64,000 nucleotides of DNA, from NCBI GenBank assembly GCA_030762935.1, contig CM060895.1:78076001-78140000 (forward strand), given 5' to 3'. The notes below the pieces were generated by a model that saw nothing but the letters and a program-made list of their open reading frames with translations, made no database searches and was not told where the DNA came from. The DNA comes from Hymenopus coronatus. Its lineage: Eukaryota; Arthropoda; Insecta; Mantodea; Hymenopodidae. Positions 1-11,440 of this stretch are shown one piece after another; position 1 is the first letter of the stretch, and every line of letters begins with the position of its first letter. Position numbers and translations under genes: made by a program.

Positions 1-54
1 CACTGATTTTATGCAATAAGTTTCTTTACTAAGTAAGATATTAGTGGACTTACT

Positions 55-67
55 TCCCCCCCCCCCC
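55..67. repeat. Poly-C tract
   Basis: A run of C residues closed by CT lies just before the FB1 copy. It is a low-complexity tract with no further information. Confidence 0.8.
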
Positions 68-74
68 TATTTTG

Positions 75-185
75 CAGGAGCAGATATTTCTTCGTGCGTT
101 AAAGAGTTGCAGAGTTCAACGAGGCTGTTTCAAGTTAAAACTGGCCTGGGAACTAGCAAGAGATATCTTCCCAATGTCGTTTGGG
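75..185 (+). mobile_element. FB1 inverted-repeat element, one arm only
   Basis: The stretch with CGTTAAAGAGTTGCAGAG and TTTCAAGTTAAAA matches the left arm of the elements at 12370-12470 and 55018-55237. Only one arm is recognisable here. FB1 is a local name; no coding capacity is seen. The assignment rests on cross-comparison of three copies inside this window. Confidence 0.55.
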
Positions 186-289
186 AAAACAATTACTAAT
201 AAAGTTAAACTACGTTAATATAGTTCGTTAAACTATGAAGTCCGAAAAAAAGTATTTACGAATCTGTAAGTTACCATTGAGGTATGTAA

Positions 290-545
290 TCTCAAAATAT
301 TTTGAGATCACCTTGTGGTTTACCGGCAAACATACAAGTCAGTTGAGGAAATGAATGCCGTTTCGGCATACTGTCATGGTAGCTTAGTTGTTAGATCAAC
401 GGAGTGAAGACTGGGAGATTGTGGTTCAAATTCCGGCTATGGCATTGAATTTTTCAGTTTGATTCTTCCTATCAAACTCCCCTACTACACACGGTTCATG
501 CTGAAAAAATTAATGAATTGCAAATTTTATTTAGCCACATCCGGT
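290..545 (+). mobile_element. S3 element (tRNA-like core with flanking arms), degenerate
   Basis: The tRNA-like core at about 374-443 has a box A-like region after CATGGTAGCTTAGTTG and a box B-like GGTTCAAATTCC. It is followed by the S3 tail (TTGAATTTTTCAGT, then ACACACGG). The upstream segment (GAGATCACCTTGTGGTTTAC) matches the reverse complement of the spacer inside the 1335-2145 array, so this is a single diverged array unit in the opposite orientation. Confidence 0.65.
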
Positions 546-1334
546 AAGAGATAAACAAAGATAAGTGGCGCTCTCGCCCAGCGCAAAAAAAAACACCTCT
601 GTCAGTAAATAATAAATCATGTTTCTTATCACATTTCTTCGCTATCATATATGCCTCATTCTGCATTTACTTCCCCTTTTCACTGTTTGGATAATGTAGA
701 CCTCTGAATAATTATACAGTAAATCAGCTGTTTCAAACCAGACATAAAGCATGGCTTTTTAGTGTGTTTAAAGTCAAAATCCCATGTCAGTAGATTAACT
801 GGCCTGAAAGAAACTCCTGCGGATCAAAATTTCAGCACAAAGGCGACATTGATATGATCCCGGTAATGACAACCTCTTTAACAAGCAAAAAACACGTTTT
901 TTTTTCTTTCTCTGCTGGTGGAGAGCAGAGGCTCTGGATTAGAAGAAGCCAGGATAGATAATTAGCCTAAGCCTGATATAAAAGTGAGGATATAGATGAT
1001 AGGAAACAACTGTGAAGCGATAACTGTGGTGGAATGAACGCAGAGAAAATGCGGAGACGCAGCTTCATAAACCTCAACTCTCACACACGGTCCCTGGGGT
1101 CGAATAAATGGGGCAGGGTCCTCCTGTTCGACTGCCGGGACCTCTACTTCTTAAACCTTGTCTTTGCTGAGCCATACACTCCTGGTTCCGGCCGGCCGGT
1201 ATCTCCTCTCACCTCATCTTTTTCTCCCGGGGGCATTTCTTTGAGGGAGAAAGGTTCAATGTTCTCATATCCTCATTGGATCGGTGCTAAGTCCTCTCCT
1301 AAAACGCCCTATCCTACTTTAGGTAAACGATAAA
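546..1334. other. Unique DNA, no recognised gene
   Basis: Nothing repetitive is recognised. The part at 1020-1320 is clearly richer in G+C than its surroundings and holds a 99-codon open frame on + (1034-1333) rich in Arg, Ser and Pro. I recognise no family in it, and neighbouring frames are also open, so I do not call it a gene. Confidence 0.4.
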
Positions 1335-2145
1335 GAAAGTGAAAGTGTAACATAGGTAGAGTCCGACTGAAAAAATTCAATGCCATAGCCAGGATTTGAA
1401 CCACAGATGTCCCGGTTTCTAGCTGGTTGCTCTACCACTGAGCTACCATGGTAACATGCCGACAAAGCATTGAATTTCTCAACTGCCTCGCACGTTTCTC
1501 GGTAAACCAAAAGGCGATCTATAATTATTTTGAGATGATGGATACTTACAATGTTGTAAGTACTTTAAGTCCCAGGATTCATAACATAGCCAGCTATTAT
1601 GGACAATAAGTCTTGCTTTAATTGCTTTTTTCACACAAGCCGTGTGTATGACAGGATATGGATTGGTGGAGTCAGACTGAAAAATTAAATGCCGCAGGCG
1701 GGATTTGAACCATGGATTCCCCGTTTTTAGCCGGTTGCCCTACCACTGAGCTATCATGTTAACATGACGGCAAATCATTGAATTTCTCAACTGCCGCATG
1801 TTTCCAGGTAAACCAAAAGGTGATCTTAAATTATTATGAGATGAATAATACTTACAATGTTGTAAGTACTTAAAGTCCCAGAATTCATAGCATAGCCAAC
1901 TATTATGGACAATAAGTCTTACTTTAATTGATTTTTTCACACAAACCGTGTGTATGACAGGAATTGGATAGTTAGAGACAGACTGAAAAATTAAATGCCA
2001 CAGCCGGGATTTGAACCATGGATCCCCCATCTCTAGCCGGTTGCTTTACCACTGAGCTACCATGGCAACATACCGGTATAGTATTGTTTCCGTCTGACTC
2101 TATCTATCCAACTCCTGCCCTACACACGGCTTGTGTGGGGAGGGG
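1335..2145 (-). mobile_element. S3 tandem array, about 305-bp period, three tRNA-like cores
   Basis: Three successive units, each with a tRNA-like core on the minus strand (about 1380-1455, 1690-1765, 1990-2075), repeat at spacings of about 312 and 303 bp. Each core has, on the minus strand, TAGCTCAGTGGTA (box A-like) and GGTTCAAATCC (box B-like). Between cores lies a shared spacer containing a short palindrome (TACTTACAATGTTGTAAGTA). In the last unit the arms at 1938-1988 and 2088-2138 are inverted copies of each other, about 44 of 51 positions matching. The array could be satellite-like amplification of a SINE or a MITE carrying a tRNA promoter. Confidence 0.75.
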
Positions 2146-2964
2146 GGAAGAAGAAAAAAATTTGTTACAGTTTCACAGAAACTTCGTTTATTTCTAATTC
2201 CAAAATGAAGACAGGTGTATATACATATGTAAAGACTGTATATTATAATATTTTTTATCGTGTATCAGCTTTAATATTTTTCTTTCAGCACACCTTAACG
2301 GCCATTTCCCCGCTGCAGTTTCTGCAGTGCTATGTGTAACAAAATGATGAACTATTTCATTCTTATCACAGCCAGAACATATTTTCCTTCTCGATAAATC
2401 GTATTTTTATGTAGTTAAAGTGTAATTGCGCGATCTTTTGGTCCTGCTTTCCTGATCCTTATCTCGTCTGACCGCTTTATGTGGCGCTCATACTTAATGT
2501 CCATTTGCAGATTTTTTGTGGGAGTATGCAAACGTTAGCACAAACTCGTACGTGGCGCTAACCGCACCTTGAACGAGATGCTTAACAATACACTAAATTT
2601 TGTCAGCGTTATTATCAGATTTTATAAAGCAGTGAGCGAGTGAGCGGGAGAGATGAAATACGTTATTAGGGGATTATTTCCTTTACAACATTTCACACTG
2701 ACTCTGTTCAAACAAAATGAGTTCCCCTATCAGTTAGCTTAAATTGCAGAGATAAACGTTACATGGTCAGAGTTCCGTGTACACACTTTGTTTACAGTTG
2801 TTAATGGATTGATATAATTGTTATGGCTCCCGTGGATGTATTCCAACCACAAAATTGTTTATACTTAAAGCCTGCAATTTTAACTCTATAGATATTTTAT
2901 GAAGCGTGCCAAAAATTGGTGCTCCTGTGATTTTTATTGATTTGTTCCAACGTACACTAACAAC
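2146..2964. other. Unique AT-rich DNA, nothing recognised
   Basis: No repeat family, tRNA-like box or credible exon is seen. Open frames are short and match no known family. Confidence 0.4.
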
Positions 2965-3822
2965 AAATCTGATCACATGACTTTCTCTAGCTACTCAACA
3001 AACATACTTCTTTCAACACCATGCTAATCGAGATAAACATTAGCAGAATTTTATTGCTTAGTTCCTTATAAGTAGAATGGAACTAAGGGAATATACTAGG
3101 CTAAAGTGATAATGATTTTTTTTAAAAGCTGTCATTGTCATTGCAAATTGCTTCTTTGCTTAGCCAGGAGTAGAACAAAAGACAAACGAGCGCTTCTGTC
3201 TAAGAAAAGTATAGGTACTTCACAATTGAAATTAATAACAAAGAATACCTCGAAAACGGTAAGGTCTACGAAAAAAATGTAGATGACATAACTTGTGTAT
3301 TTTAACAGAATAAATATTTTATTTTGTAAAGTATGTTTATGTCTATTTCTTGCGGCTTACTATTTACACTAAATTAAGCAAAATTCATCCAGAATAAACA
3401 GGTCTTTAGAAGCTAATCCCAGAAAATTAAAGATATATATTTTATTTGCGATAGATATGGCTTTAATATGTGGTATTTTAACCAAAATCGTTAGAGCCAT
3501 TTTTAAGAAAAACAGCATTCTCGAAAATGTTTCCACGTAAAGGGTAGTTAGGGCTGGAGGATTTTCTTGAAACTCTTCGTGTCGCATCCTTGGAAGATAC
3601 CAAACTTAAATATCAAGTTAAGTATTTAGCCGTCTTTTCGTTTTTGAGCTATGTTGTCCAACCCCCCCCCCACACACGGACCTATTTCTGAATTTTGGAG
3701 GGGGTTCAGGGGGTCCTAAAACATGTATTTCCGGTGAAATCTGGACATCGAATTTTTGGGTGGAATACAATACTTCTCTATCCCTATGTATATTGTACAT
3801 ACGGGGCTAGATAAAGTAAAAA
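2965..3822 (-). mobile_element. HEL copy, near full length, minus
   Basis: The left edge carries the hairpin end (TCACATGACTTTCTC) and the right edge the palindrome end, here decayed to GCTAGATAAAGT. The core motifs CTTCGTGTCGCATCC and TTCCGGTGAAATC are intact. A C-rich/CA tract at about 3661-3680 replaces the usual GT tract. The short frames here are shadows of the repeat. Confidence 0.85.
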
Positions 3823-3884
3823 TATTATATCTTTAAACTTTTGTTAGTCATCAGAAGCCTAAAAATTTTTAGCTTAATCACCTT

Positions 3885-4700
3885 CCATAGTACATAGAGA
3901 AGATATTGCATTCGACCCAAAAATTCGAAAATTCACTTTTTAGGGTCTTCTATAAAAGCATTTTTAGTGATGGTCGCTATGTATGTGTGAGCGTTTGCCT
4001 GTATGTCCGTGTGTCTGTAACCGGATAACTCAAAGCTCAAAAAGTCAGTAAAACACTAAACTTAGCATTTAAGTTTAGTATCTTCCAAGGAAGTGAAACA
4101 AAAATTTTGAGGAAAATCCCCACACCCCTAACTACCCTTTACATGGAATAAAATTTCCAAACTTTTGCATTTCTTACAAATAGCTCTATGGTTTAATTAA
4201 AATACTGTACATTAAAGATATTTAAAGACATAAGATGTATATCTTGTATTCTATGGGAATAGCCTCTGAAGGCTTCTTGATCCTGGATGACTTTTGCATA
4301 ACAGATATCCCGTAAGAGATAGACAAAAACTTACTATACAAAACTGTAGATCTCATTAAAACACACCTACAATAATGTCATAAATATTTTCTCTTAGGGT
4401 TGACCATTTGTGACATTATACCTTGTTATTGGTTTCAGTTTTAAAATACCTAACACTTTTCTCATACAGGAATTTGTCAACTCCGCTATGCAAAGTAATG
4501 AATTGTAATCACATAGCAAGCAGCTTTAGCCTAGAATATTGCCTTATTTCCCTTCTACTTGCAAGGAAGTAAGACCATTTCTGCTAATTTTTATTTCGAT
4601 TACCGTGAGGTCGATAGAAGAATACGATTTTTAAGAATAATTTGTTACAAATATGTAGAGTAAATTTTGTGAATAGAGCGCATCATATTTTTAAAGATCT
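3885..4700 (+). mobile_element. HEL copy, near full length, plus
   Basis: It begins with a worn palindrome (TACATAGAGAAGATATTGCA), carries GT-rich sequence at 3983-4016 and the core TATCTTCCAAGGAAG, and ends with TGTAGAGTAAAT and a CATCATATTTTT terminus. It lies back to back with the preceding minus copy, so their palindrome ends face each other. Confidence 0.85.
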
Positions 4701-4842
4701 AATTTTCAAACGGACACATCTAGGTAATTGTCTGACTAGGACATCTTTGCTCGAAAGCTTTTTGCAGCGGTAACTTAATCTCTTTATTTGTTTAGCTTAA
4801 AGAATTATTAATCAGCAGTTACGTGTCGCCTAGGTAACATAT

Positions 4843-5680
4843 TAATTTCTCTACACGTACCATGTACATAGTGTATAGAGAAGGTATTGCATTCCACCTA
4901 AAAAGTCGATACCGAGATTTCACCGGAAATACATTTTTTGGGACCCCCTGAATTCAAAAAAAGCATTTTCAGAAAAAGGTGCGTGTGTGTCTGGGTGTTT
5001 GTGGATAAAAACGAAAAGACCGTTAAATACCAAACTCGGTATTTAAGATTGGTATCTTCCAAGGATGCAACACGAAGATTTTCAAGATAATCCCCCCACC
5101 CCCAACTATCCTTTGCATGGAACTTTTTTTCGAAAATTTTTATTTTCTTAAAAATGGCCGTAACACTTTTGATTAAAATATTGTATACTAAAAATATTTA
5201 CCAGACAAATAAAATTTATATTTTGAATTTTCTGAGAATAGCCTCTGAAGACTCTTTATTCTGGATTAATTTTGTGGAATTTCGTATAGCTGCTAGACCG
5301 TAAGAGATGGTCAAAAATGTAGAGCACTTTAAAACACACAATTTGTTTTATATACATTTTTTTCGTGTGCTTGATCGTTTTTTAGATATCCTTGTTTTAG
5401 GTTTTAGCTTGAAACCCCTAATTTTTTCATACAGGAATTTGTCAACTCGTGAGCATAGAAACAAAGTAACTTCAGTCACATAGCAACCAGCTTTTCACTA
5501 TCACTTGGACCTATGGTGCTCCCGTATTTCGCTTCTACTTACAAGGAAGCAAGTAATGACTATTTCTGTTAATTTTTTCTCGATTAGCAAGAAGTAAATA
5601 GAAGCATAAGCTTTTTAACAATAATTTGTTACGGAGATGTAGAGAAAGTCCTGTGAATGGAACATATCAGATTTTTTTTT
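4843..5680 (+). mobile_element. HEL copy, full length, plus
   Basis: The palindrome end is well kept (TTTCTCTACACGTACCATG, then GTGTATAGAGAA). The GT tract, core and inverted 12-mer (TGTAGAGAAAGT) are present, followed by the terminus CATATCAGATTTTTT. Length is about 838 bp. Confidence 0.9.
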
Positions 5681-5689
5681 CATTTCTTT

Positions 5690-5805
5690 TTTGATTCAGG
5701 TTTCCTCAAAATTTGACTTTCAGGTAAAATCTCGGTGTTGAATTTTTGTGCGGAACAAATATCTTGTGTACCTGTTATTTGAATTGCATATACCTGAAGA
5801 GTGAA
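5690..5805 (-). mobile_element. HEL fragment, palindrome-proximal part, minus
   Basis: The motifs TTGATTCAGG, GGTAAAATCTCGGT and AATTTTTGTGCGGAA match the palindrome-proximal end of HEL in reverse. It abuts the 3' end of the preceding plus copy. The final palindrome is too decayed to define. Confidence 0.7.
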
Positions 5806-6852
5806 AATACGGAAATGCAACAATATGGACATATATGTAAAATAACATTAAATAATACATTTAATGCGAAAAAACTCAAAATATGCAAAATAAAATTAAT
5901 CTTATTTTAGTGTGCTTCTTTCGAAATGCAAAGATATGTAAGACATTTTTGAGTATATCCTTCAGTAAAAATATGCATTGATATGCAAGTCCTCGATCTA
6001 GTTATGAGTATCAGAAGATTGGAAGAAATGTGGGAAAATCTAAGAAAAGATAAAGAAAAACGTAAGGCCAGAACAGGAGATGATGATGGTGGTGATGACA
6101 TTTAAGATAGAAGCCGAGTGTTGATCTCTGACCCCGCCTTGTCCCTACTTCACATTTTTCATTATCATATCTTCAAAAGCAATTCGTGAATGGTAAAAAC
6201 CTCTCGAGCTTTCTTGGAAAGTAGCGACATTAAAAACAAAAAAATACTTGCAATAAATTGTCAGCGTGGCGGAATAATTTAATCAGTAACGCAATTTGTT
6301 GTATTCCTAGGTCCTCTCTTATAGAAAAGTTTGTAATTTGTTGCCAATCAGAGCCGTAAAAGGTAAATTTCATGCCCACGTGACTCTGAAGCGATTATTG
6401 CTTTCCTGACTTTGCTCCCCGCTTCTCAAGCGTGAAGTCAAAAACTAATTCTGTGTTGTTATTTTTATCGACGAAAATGGAAGAGTAAGGCAAATAAACA
6501 AATCAATACGCCTGTGTACCTTTAATGAAATCATCTAATTAGATGCTCCCTCGTTTCCGTAAAGAGAGACTTCCAAATTTAATGCTTTCTTTCGAACTAG
6601 AAGACCGTAATGCATTTTTCAGCACAGGCTTATTAAATATTCTTCGTCTAAATCTTCTCTAAAGATCGTTAATTCCTTCTTGTTTTCTAAAGCACATGTT
6701 TGAAAGGATCGCATTTTAAGAATTGCCTTCCAATTACGGTACCAAGCTAATCTTGATTCTTCAGCAGCAGAAGTGATCTATATGATATAACCCATTGTTT
6801 AACTACACTAAAACATCATTTTACATATATTTACTATATTAATAAATCAAAT
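5806..6852. other. Unique DNA with a short coding-like frame, no recognised gene
   Basis: The part at 5880-6000 has repeated ATATGCAAA words. A plus frame at 5983-6105 reads as 40 codons with a charged, helical middle and a Gly/Asp-rich end before a stop. It looks like the end of a coding sequence but matches nothing I can name. The rest, to 6852, is unremarkable. Confidence 0.3.
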
Positions 6853-7236
6853 GGTCGTCTCCTTAGCGCAGCTGGTGGTAGCGCAGCTGCTTACCAAGCG
6901 GGAGACCTGGGTTCGATCCCCAGTACCGGCGTGGGGATTTTTCCCCCGCTGGGAGACCTGGCCAGGGGTGCACTCAGCCTCGTAAGGTCCCTGGGGGGCC
7001 AATTGAGGAGCTACTTGATGGAGAAGTAGCGGCTCCAGGTCATGAGGACCGCATTAACCGGCCGGGAGGGACTCGAGGCGCTGACCACGTCTCATCCTCC
7101 AATACTGCACCCCATCCATGACGTCTGTAGTGGACCGAGATGGGGGACGCAGCGGCCGGGCGGTAGGCCAAGGTTCCCCGTGAGCTGTCGTGCCAAGGAG
7201 TTAAGTTAATAAACCGAATGTAAAGTTAAGTTTTAT
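6853..7236 (+). mobile_element. S1, GC-rich tRNA-derived SINE
   Basis: The head has box A-like TAGCGCAGCTGGTGGTAGCG and box B GGGTTCGATCCCC. The body is G+C-rich (CCTGGCCAGGGGTGC, GGCCGGGAGGGACTCGAGG), in contrast to the AT-rich surroundings, and the 3' end is AT-rich (TTAAGTTAATAAACC). The 3' half recurs in reverse at 19622-19800. Expected to be transcribed by Pol III and moved by LINE enzymes from elsewhere in the genome. Confidence 0.85.
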
Positions 7237-7317
7237 GTAAATATAAAATGTTTTATTTCATCACGTCAACAATGATTTGTGTAAGTAGAAGCGTAACATA
7301 ATTTCGAGAGCAAACAA

Positions 7318-7655
7318 TTAGTGCTGTGGGTGAGTGCTTAGAACATTTGCCTCCCATCTAGGCGGCCCGGGTTCGTTCCCAAGCTCCCGCATGTGGTATT
7401 CGTGGTGGATGAAGCGGCGTCTAGTGGGTTTTCTTCGGGTTCTGCAGTTTCCCCCGCCACACATTCCACCAATTGCTCCTTCATGCCGAGCTAAGGGCCG
7501 ACCCCTCGTAACAGGTTCTCCATTCTTTGGTCTCGTCTTGTTGGCTTCCCGATAGGTTTCTTAATCCCTAGGCATTGTCTTGTAAGACCTAGGGGGTGTC
7601 CGTCCTATGAATACGAGAGGGTAAGCCATTTATGAAACGAAACGAAACAATTAGA
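7318..7655 (+). mobile_element. S2, tRNA-derived SINE, full length
   Basis: The head resembles Ser/Leu-type tRNA (CTCCCATCTAGGCGGCCC, then box B GGGTTCGTTCCC). The body carries GATGAAGCGGCGTC and GGGTTTTCTTCGGGTTCTG, shared with copies at 24118-24353, 24497-25015, 40951-41113 and 58478-58616. The tail ends in repeated GAAAC. Confidence 0.8.
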
Positions 7656-8131
7656 AAAAGAATTTTTGTGAAAAGTTATAATGTGGATAGATTGTGTATT
7701 TTTCTGAATATTGTGGCGTCCCACTTGAATAAAAATGTAAATATTATGTCAATCAGATTAAAGGGAAAAGATTCTCAGATTGTTTAGAAGTAAGGAATGC
7801 TAGGAAGTGTGAAAAAAGGCAGCATTGTTTGAAGCTTCTTCTCGTGTGGGCGAGATGTGTCGACATATCTGTGCCTCTTTATGCACATCAAACTGACTTT
7901 CTGTTCGCATAGGATAAGAACAATTGTTTCAGTGATCGATATACCTTATATGAGCTATAAAAGAAAATATAGTTTATTCTTTTAAACACATAATTTTGTA
8001 AAATATTTTTCCTTGGAGTTAAGCATTTTCAAGATATTTCTGTTATTTGTTTAAAGTTTCCATTTGTTTTGCCTTGTATTTCTTGTTTATTCATGCACAA
8101 CCATAGAGAACCTAATTTCAGTACCATCCCA
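7656..8131. other. AT-rich DNA, nothing recognised
   Basis: No repeat or exon is recognised. All frames are broken at short intervals. Confidence 0.4.
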
Positions 8132-8196
8132 CCCTAGTTCGATCCTAAGCGATCTAATGTGGGATTTGTGGTTGACAAAGCAGCTCGGGGGTTGGG
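8132..8196 (+). mobile_element. S2 head fragment
   Basis: TTCGATCCTAAGCGATC followed by GTGGGATTTGTGGTTGAC and an AAAGCAGC stretch matches the S2 box B and the sequence after it. The element is broken off where the degenerate HEL piece begins. Confidence 0.6.
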
Positions 8197-8208
8197 TTTT
8201 TTAAAGTT

Positions 8209-8560
8209 CCCAAAAAATTCAAGACCATGCAATATCTTAAACATATGTATTATCAAAATCTTTAGCAATTTTTGGAAAATGTACATGTTAAAAAAATATA
8301 TTCCATTTAAAGGGTGGTTGGGGGAATATTTTCTTGAAAGTTTTTGTGTGGCATCCTCAAAAGATGCAAAAATTAAACCAGCAGTTAGTATTTAAACTCT
8401 GTTGGTTTTGAATTGTGATGTTCACAGATACATAGCACCCTTTTTATAAAAATAATTTTCTTTTGTATTTAGAGGACATCAAAACACATATTTTTGTTGA
8501 AATCTCGACTTAAAATTTTAGGTGGAAAAATTATCCCATTGTGTGAAATTGCAATATAGC
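8209..8560 (-). mobile_element. HEL fragment, degenerate, minus
   Basis: The order of motifs (CCCAAAAAATTCAAG, AAAGGGTGGTTGGGGGA, GTGTGGCATCCT, TGTTGAAATCTCGAC) follows HEL in reverse, with many substitutions. It appears to be an old copy lacking both ends. Confidence 0.65.
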
Positions 8561-9017
8561 TTCAAATGAAATTTCCTAGTGTTATTTAAATAGATTTTTC
8601 AATTACTCTAGGATTAATTTGTTACAACAAATAAAATGGGATGAAGACTTCGAGGAATGAGGAACCGCGAGCCAACGGAGTGTTATGTATTGGAATTTAT
8701 TTATTTAGGAAGTGTGATCATCTAAATGTCCACTGCACCAAATAAAAAAGAAAGGAAAAAAAAAAAAAAAAAAAAAGAAAAGTCGATTTGCAGCTAAGGA
8801 AAAAGCTTCTGAAATGCTGTGTCTGGATTATAGGTTTGCATATAGCTTAAATACAGACACAGAGAAAATAGTTTTTTAAGTCTTAATATATAATTACACG
8901 GTCAAAGTTGCATTCTTGTATCATTTCATAAATACAAGACATTTAAATATACCATAAAAGAGGAATAGTGGTGCTGGAGAAAAATGGAAAAAATTTGGTG
9001 GACGGAAACAAAAACAA
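8561..9017. other. AT-rich DNA with poly-A tract
   Basis: A poly-A tract lies at about 8757-8776. No element head is recognisable before it, and nothing else is identified. Confidence 0.4.
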
Positions 9018-9868
9018 AAAATTTGATGTGTTCCATTCGCATGAATTTCTCTTCATCCCTGAAACAAATTATTCTTAAAAAGCTTATATTTTTATTTGCT
9101 TCATGCTAATCAGAAAAAAATAGCAGAAATAGTCTTAGTACTTGCTTCCTTATAACTAGAAGCGAAATAAGGAAGTACAGGTTAAAGTTGCAATCTAAAG
9201 GTGGTTGCCATATCACTGAATTTCCTTTGTTTTTAATGGACAGCAGTTGACACATTCCCGTATGAGAAAAGTATGTTTTTCATAGCAGAAACCAAAAACA
9301 AAGCATGTTTCATAAACAATTAACTCCACGAAAAAAATATAAATAACATAAATTGTGTGTTTTTATGTGCTCTACATTTTTTGTGCAGTAGGATTTTGTC
9401 CATCTCTTACGGTTTAGCAGTTATTCCAAATTCCATAAAATTCATCCAGAATAAACTATTCTTCATTGCCTATTCCCAGAAAATTCAAGATATGCATTTT
9501 ATTTGTGAGGTAAATGTCCTTAATATATGATATTTTAATCAAATAGTTAGAGCCATTTTTGAGAAAATCGAAATTTTCGTAAAAAGTTCCATGTAAAGGG
9601 TGGTTTGGGGTGGGGGATTTTTTTCAAAATCTTCGTGTCGCATCCCTGGAAGATACTAAACTTAAATACCAAGTTTGGTGTTTTACCGACTTTTCGTTTT
9701 TGAGTTATCGTGTTCACAGACACACGGACACACACGGACCTTTTTCTGAAAATACTTTTTTTAGATACAGGAGACCCTAAAACATATATTTCCGGTGAAA
9801 TCTCGGTATCGATTTTTTTGGTGTAGTGCAGTACCTTCTCTATACACTATATACATAGCACGTACGTA
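9018..9868 (-). mobile_element. HEL copy, full length, minus
   Basis: It starts with TTGATGTGTTCCATTCGCAT (terminal hairpin, one stem mismatch) and ends at the palindrome (TATACACTATATACATAG). CA-rich microsatellite (9717-9737) and core are intact. Length is about 850 bp. Confidence 0.9.
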
Positions 9869-9881
9869 ATACGTTTTAAGA

Positions 9882-10127
9882 ACATTGGACGAAAAGAAAT
9901 ATACCTTGCACGCTACATAGAACAGAAAATTCCACTGTTTGGCAATCATTAGACGAGGACGACATCTGCAAGATGCCATTGAAGGAAAAATATAAGGAGC
10001 GAGAATACTGGATAGAAGAACGATTGAGGTACTTGATTATATCAAGAGTAAAAGGTGAAGAGGTAAACGGTGCAAATGTAAATGAAAGAGCTGAGAGTAC
10101 AACTTTACATGGGGCTGTAGACCTGCC
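9882..10127 (+). other. Exon-like open frame, unassigned
   Basis: A frame stays open for about 82 codons and ends at a TAA that lies inside a donor-like GTAAGA at 10128-10133. An internal ATG is at 9974. The composition is strongly charged and coding-like (KEKYKEREYWIEERLRYL in the middle), with no low-complexity bias. It begins just after the HEL end. I recognise no family. It could be a decayed exon, a retrocopy or chance. Confidence 0.2.
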
Positions 10128-10344
10128 GTAAGAAATAAATACCAAAAACAACTGCTCACTAATATTCCAACTATTCTGACAAAGGCATATTTCTCTAGCT
10201 GGTTCAGGTTAATCAATATAAACATTTGTAGAAATTGATTGTTGCAATTTCCATTGTAGCTCCAATTGGATTAAGGAACACTGCAGGCTTTAAAGCTTTC
10301 AGTGAGTTAATTTATTTATGAACGGGTCGTTATGCGCTGACTTT

Positions 10345-10904
10345 AAAATTCTTTTCTCTTCGCATAGCCAAGAGAGAAGGGAAAAAAGAAAACAATAATG
10401 ATTTCGAATTTGAGGAGATCGTTAAGTATTTTAAAACAAAATCCATTAACAAGGAATAATACTGAAATAGTTAACTCCACAGAATATATGTTTAACATCA
10501 ATGTGTGCTTTAATTAAATCTACATTTTTTATATTGTAAGAATCTGTCATATGCAAAAGTCATTCAGAATGAAGAGGAATTTTAGGTTTCCAGAAAATTC
10601 GAGATATATATTTCATCTCATTAAAATATCTTAAAATATTATAATCAAATTCATTAGAGCCATTATTTACAAAATAAAACATTTTAGAAAAACATGTTCA
10701 ATATTAAGTGTAGTTTGGGATATAGGATTTCCCTGAAGATCTTCGTCTCGCTTTATAGGAAGATACTAAACTTAAATATCAAGTTTCTTATATAACTGAA
10801 TTTCGTTTTTCAGTTATGCTGTTCGCGTATACACACGGAAGCAGTTAATTCCGGTTAAATCCTGCTATTGAATTCACGAGTGGTGCTAAATATTCCTCTT
10901 CTTA
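10345..10904 (-). mobile_element. HEL fragment, minus, terminal hairpin end missing
   Basis: It runs from the region around CTTCGCATAGCCAAGAG to the palindrome-proximal motif TTCCGGTTAAATCC. It joins directly to a plus-strand half copy at about 10905, making an inverted pair. Confidence 0.7.
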
Positions 10905-11440
10905 GTTTACAAATATGACAAATAAAATAGTATAAGGAAAATAAAAGTTAAATCTTGAATTTTCTGGGAATAGCCTCAAAATATCTCTTCTTTGGATCAA
11001 TTTTCTTACTAGTAATTCGTAAGAGAGACAAAAACTTAGTACTAAAAAAAAGTAGAAGTCGTTAATATACAGAAATTTACGTATAAACATATATTGTAGT
11101 TAACCGTTTCCGAGATATACTTTATTTTTGGTGTTTCAATTTTAAACTACTTAAACTTTTCTCAAAATGGAAGTGATCTTTCGTTTCATTTCTGTTTTGT
11201 TTTACTCCTGGTTATGCAAAGAGAATTGAACTTCAATTGTTCGCATAGCGACAGCTTTTAAAAGACTTGATTATCGCTTTAGACTAGTGCATTTCCCTAT
11301 TTATCTTCTACTTACACGGAAGCAAGTAATAAGACCATTTCTGTTAATGTTTATCTCGATTAGTGTGATATAGATAAAAGAAGAACATTTTGTACAAAAG
11401 CTTGTTTTAAGAAAGGTAGTGGAAATTATGGAATTGAAAG
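10905..11440 (+). mobile_element. HEL 3' half, plus
   Basis: The sequence starts inside the core (TTGAATTTTCTGGGAATAGC) and runs to the region of ACACGGAAGCAAGTAATAAG and AAAGGTAGTGG. The palindrome half is absent and the terminus is decayed. Confidence 0.7.

Noticed and set aside
1034..1333. 99-codon plus frame
   Set aside because: G+C-rich unique DNA with no motif, no splice context and no family likeness; open frames of this size are expected by chance there.
1335..2145. CRISPR-like spaced repeats
   Set aside because: Units are about 305 bp with conserved spacers, in a eukaryotic setting; this is a tandem repeat array.
5983..6105. Forty-codon frame ending in a Gly/Asp-rich tail
   Set aside because: Too short and without upstream coding or splice context to call a gene; kept only as a note in the unique block.
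6853..6925. Possible tRNA genes at this and other tRNA-like heads (for example 13800, 24500, 62218)
   Set aside because: Each has box A and box B but imperfect stems and continues into a repeated SINE body, so they are tRNA-derived SINEs, not tRNA genes.
9547..9735. A recurring short open frame with similar peptide also at 14156, 32846, 38940, 45233 and 50225
   Set aside because: All lie at the same place in HEL copies; the likeness is shared DNA. Frames run through the GT microsatellite, differ by indels and are not longer in well-preserved copies, so coding is not supported.
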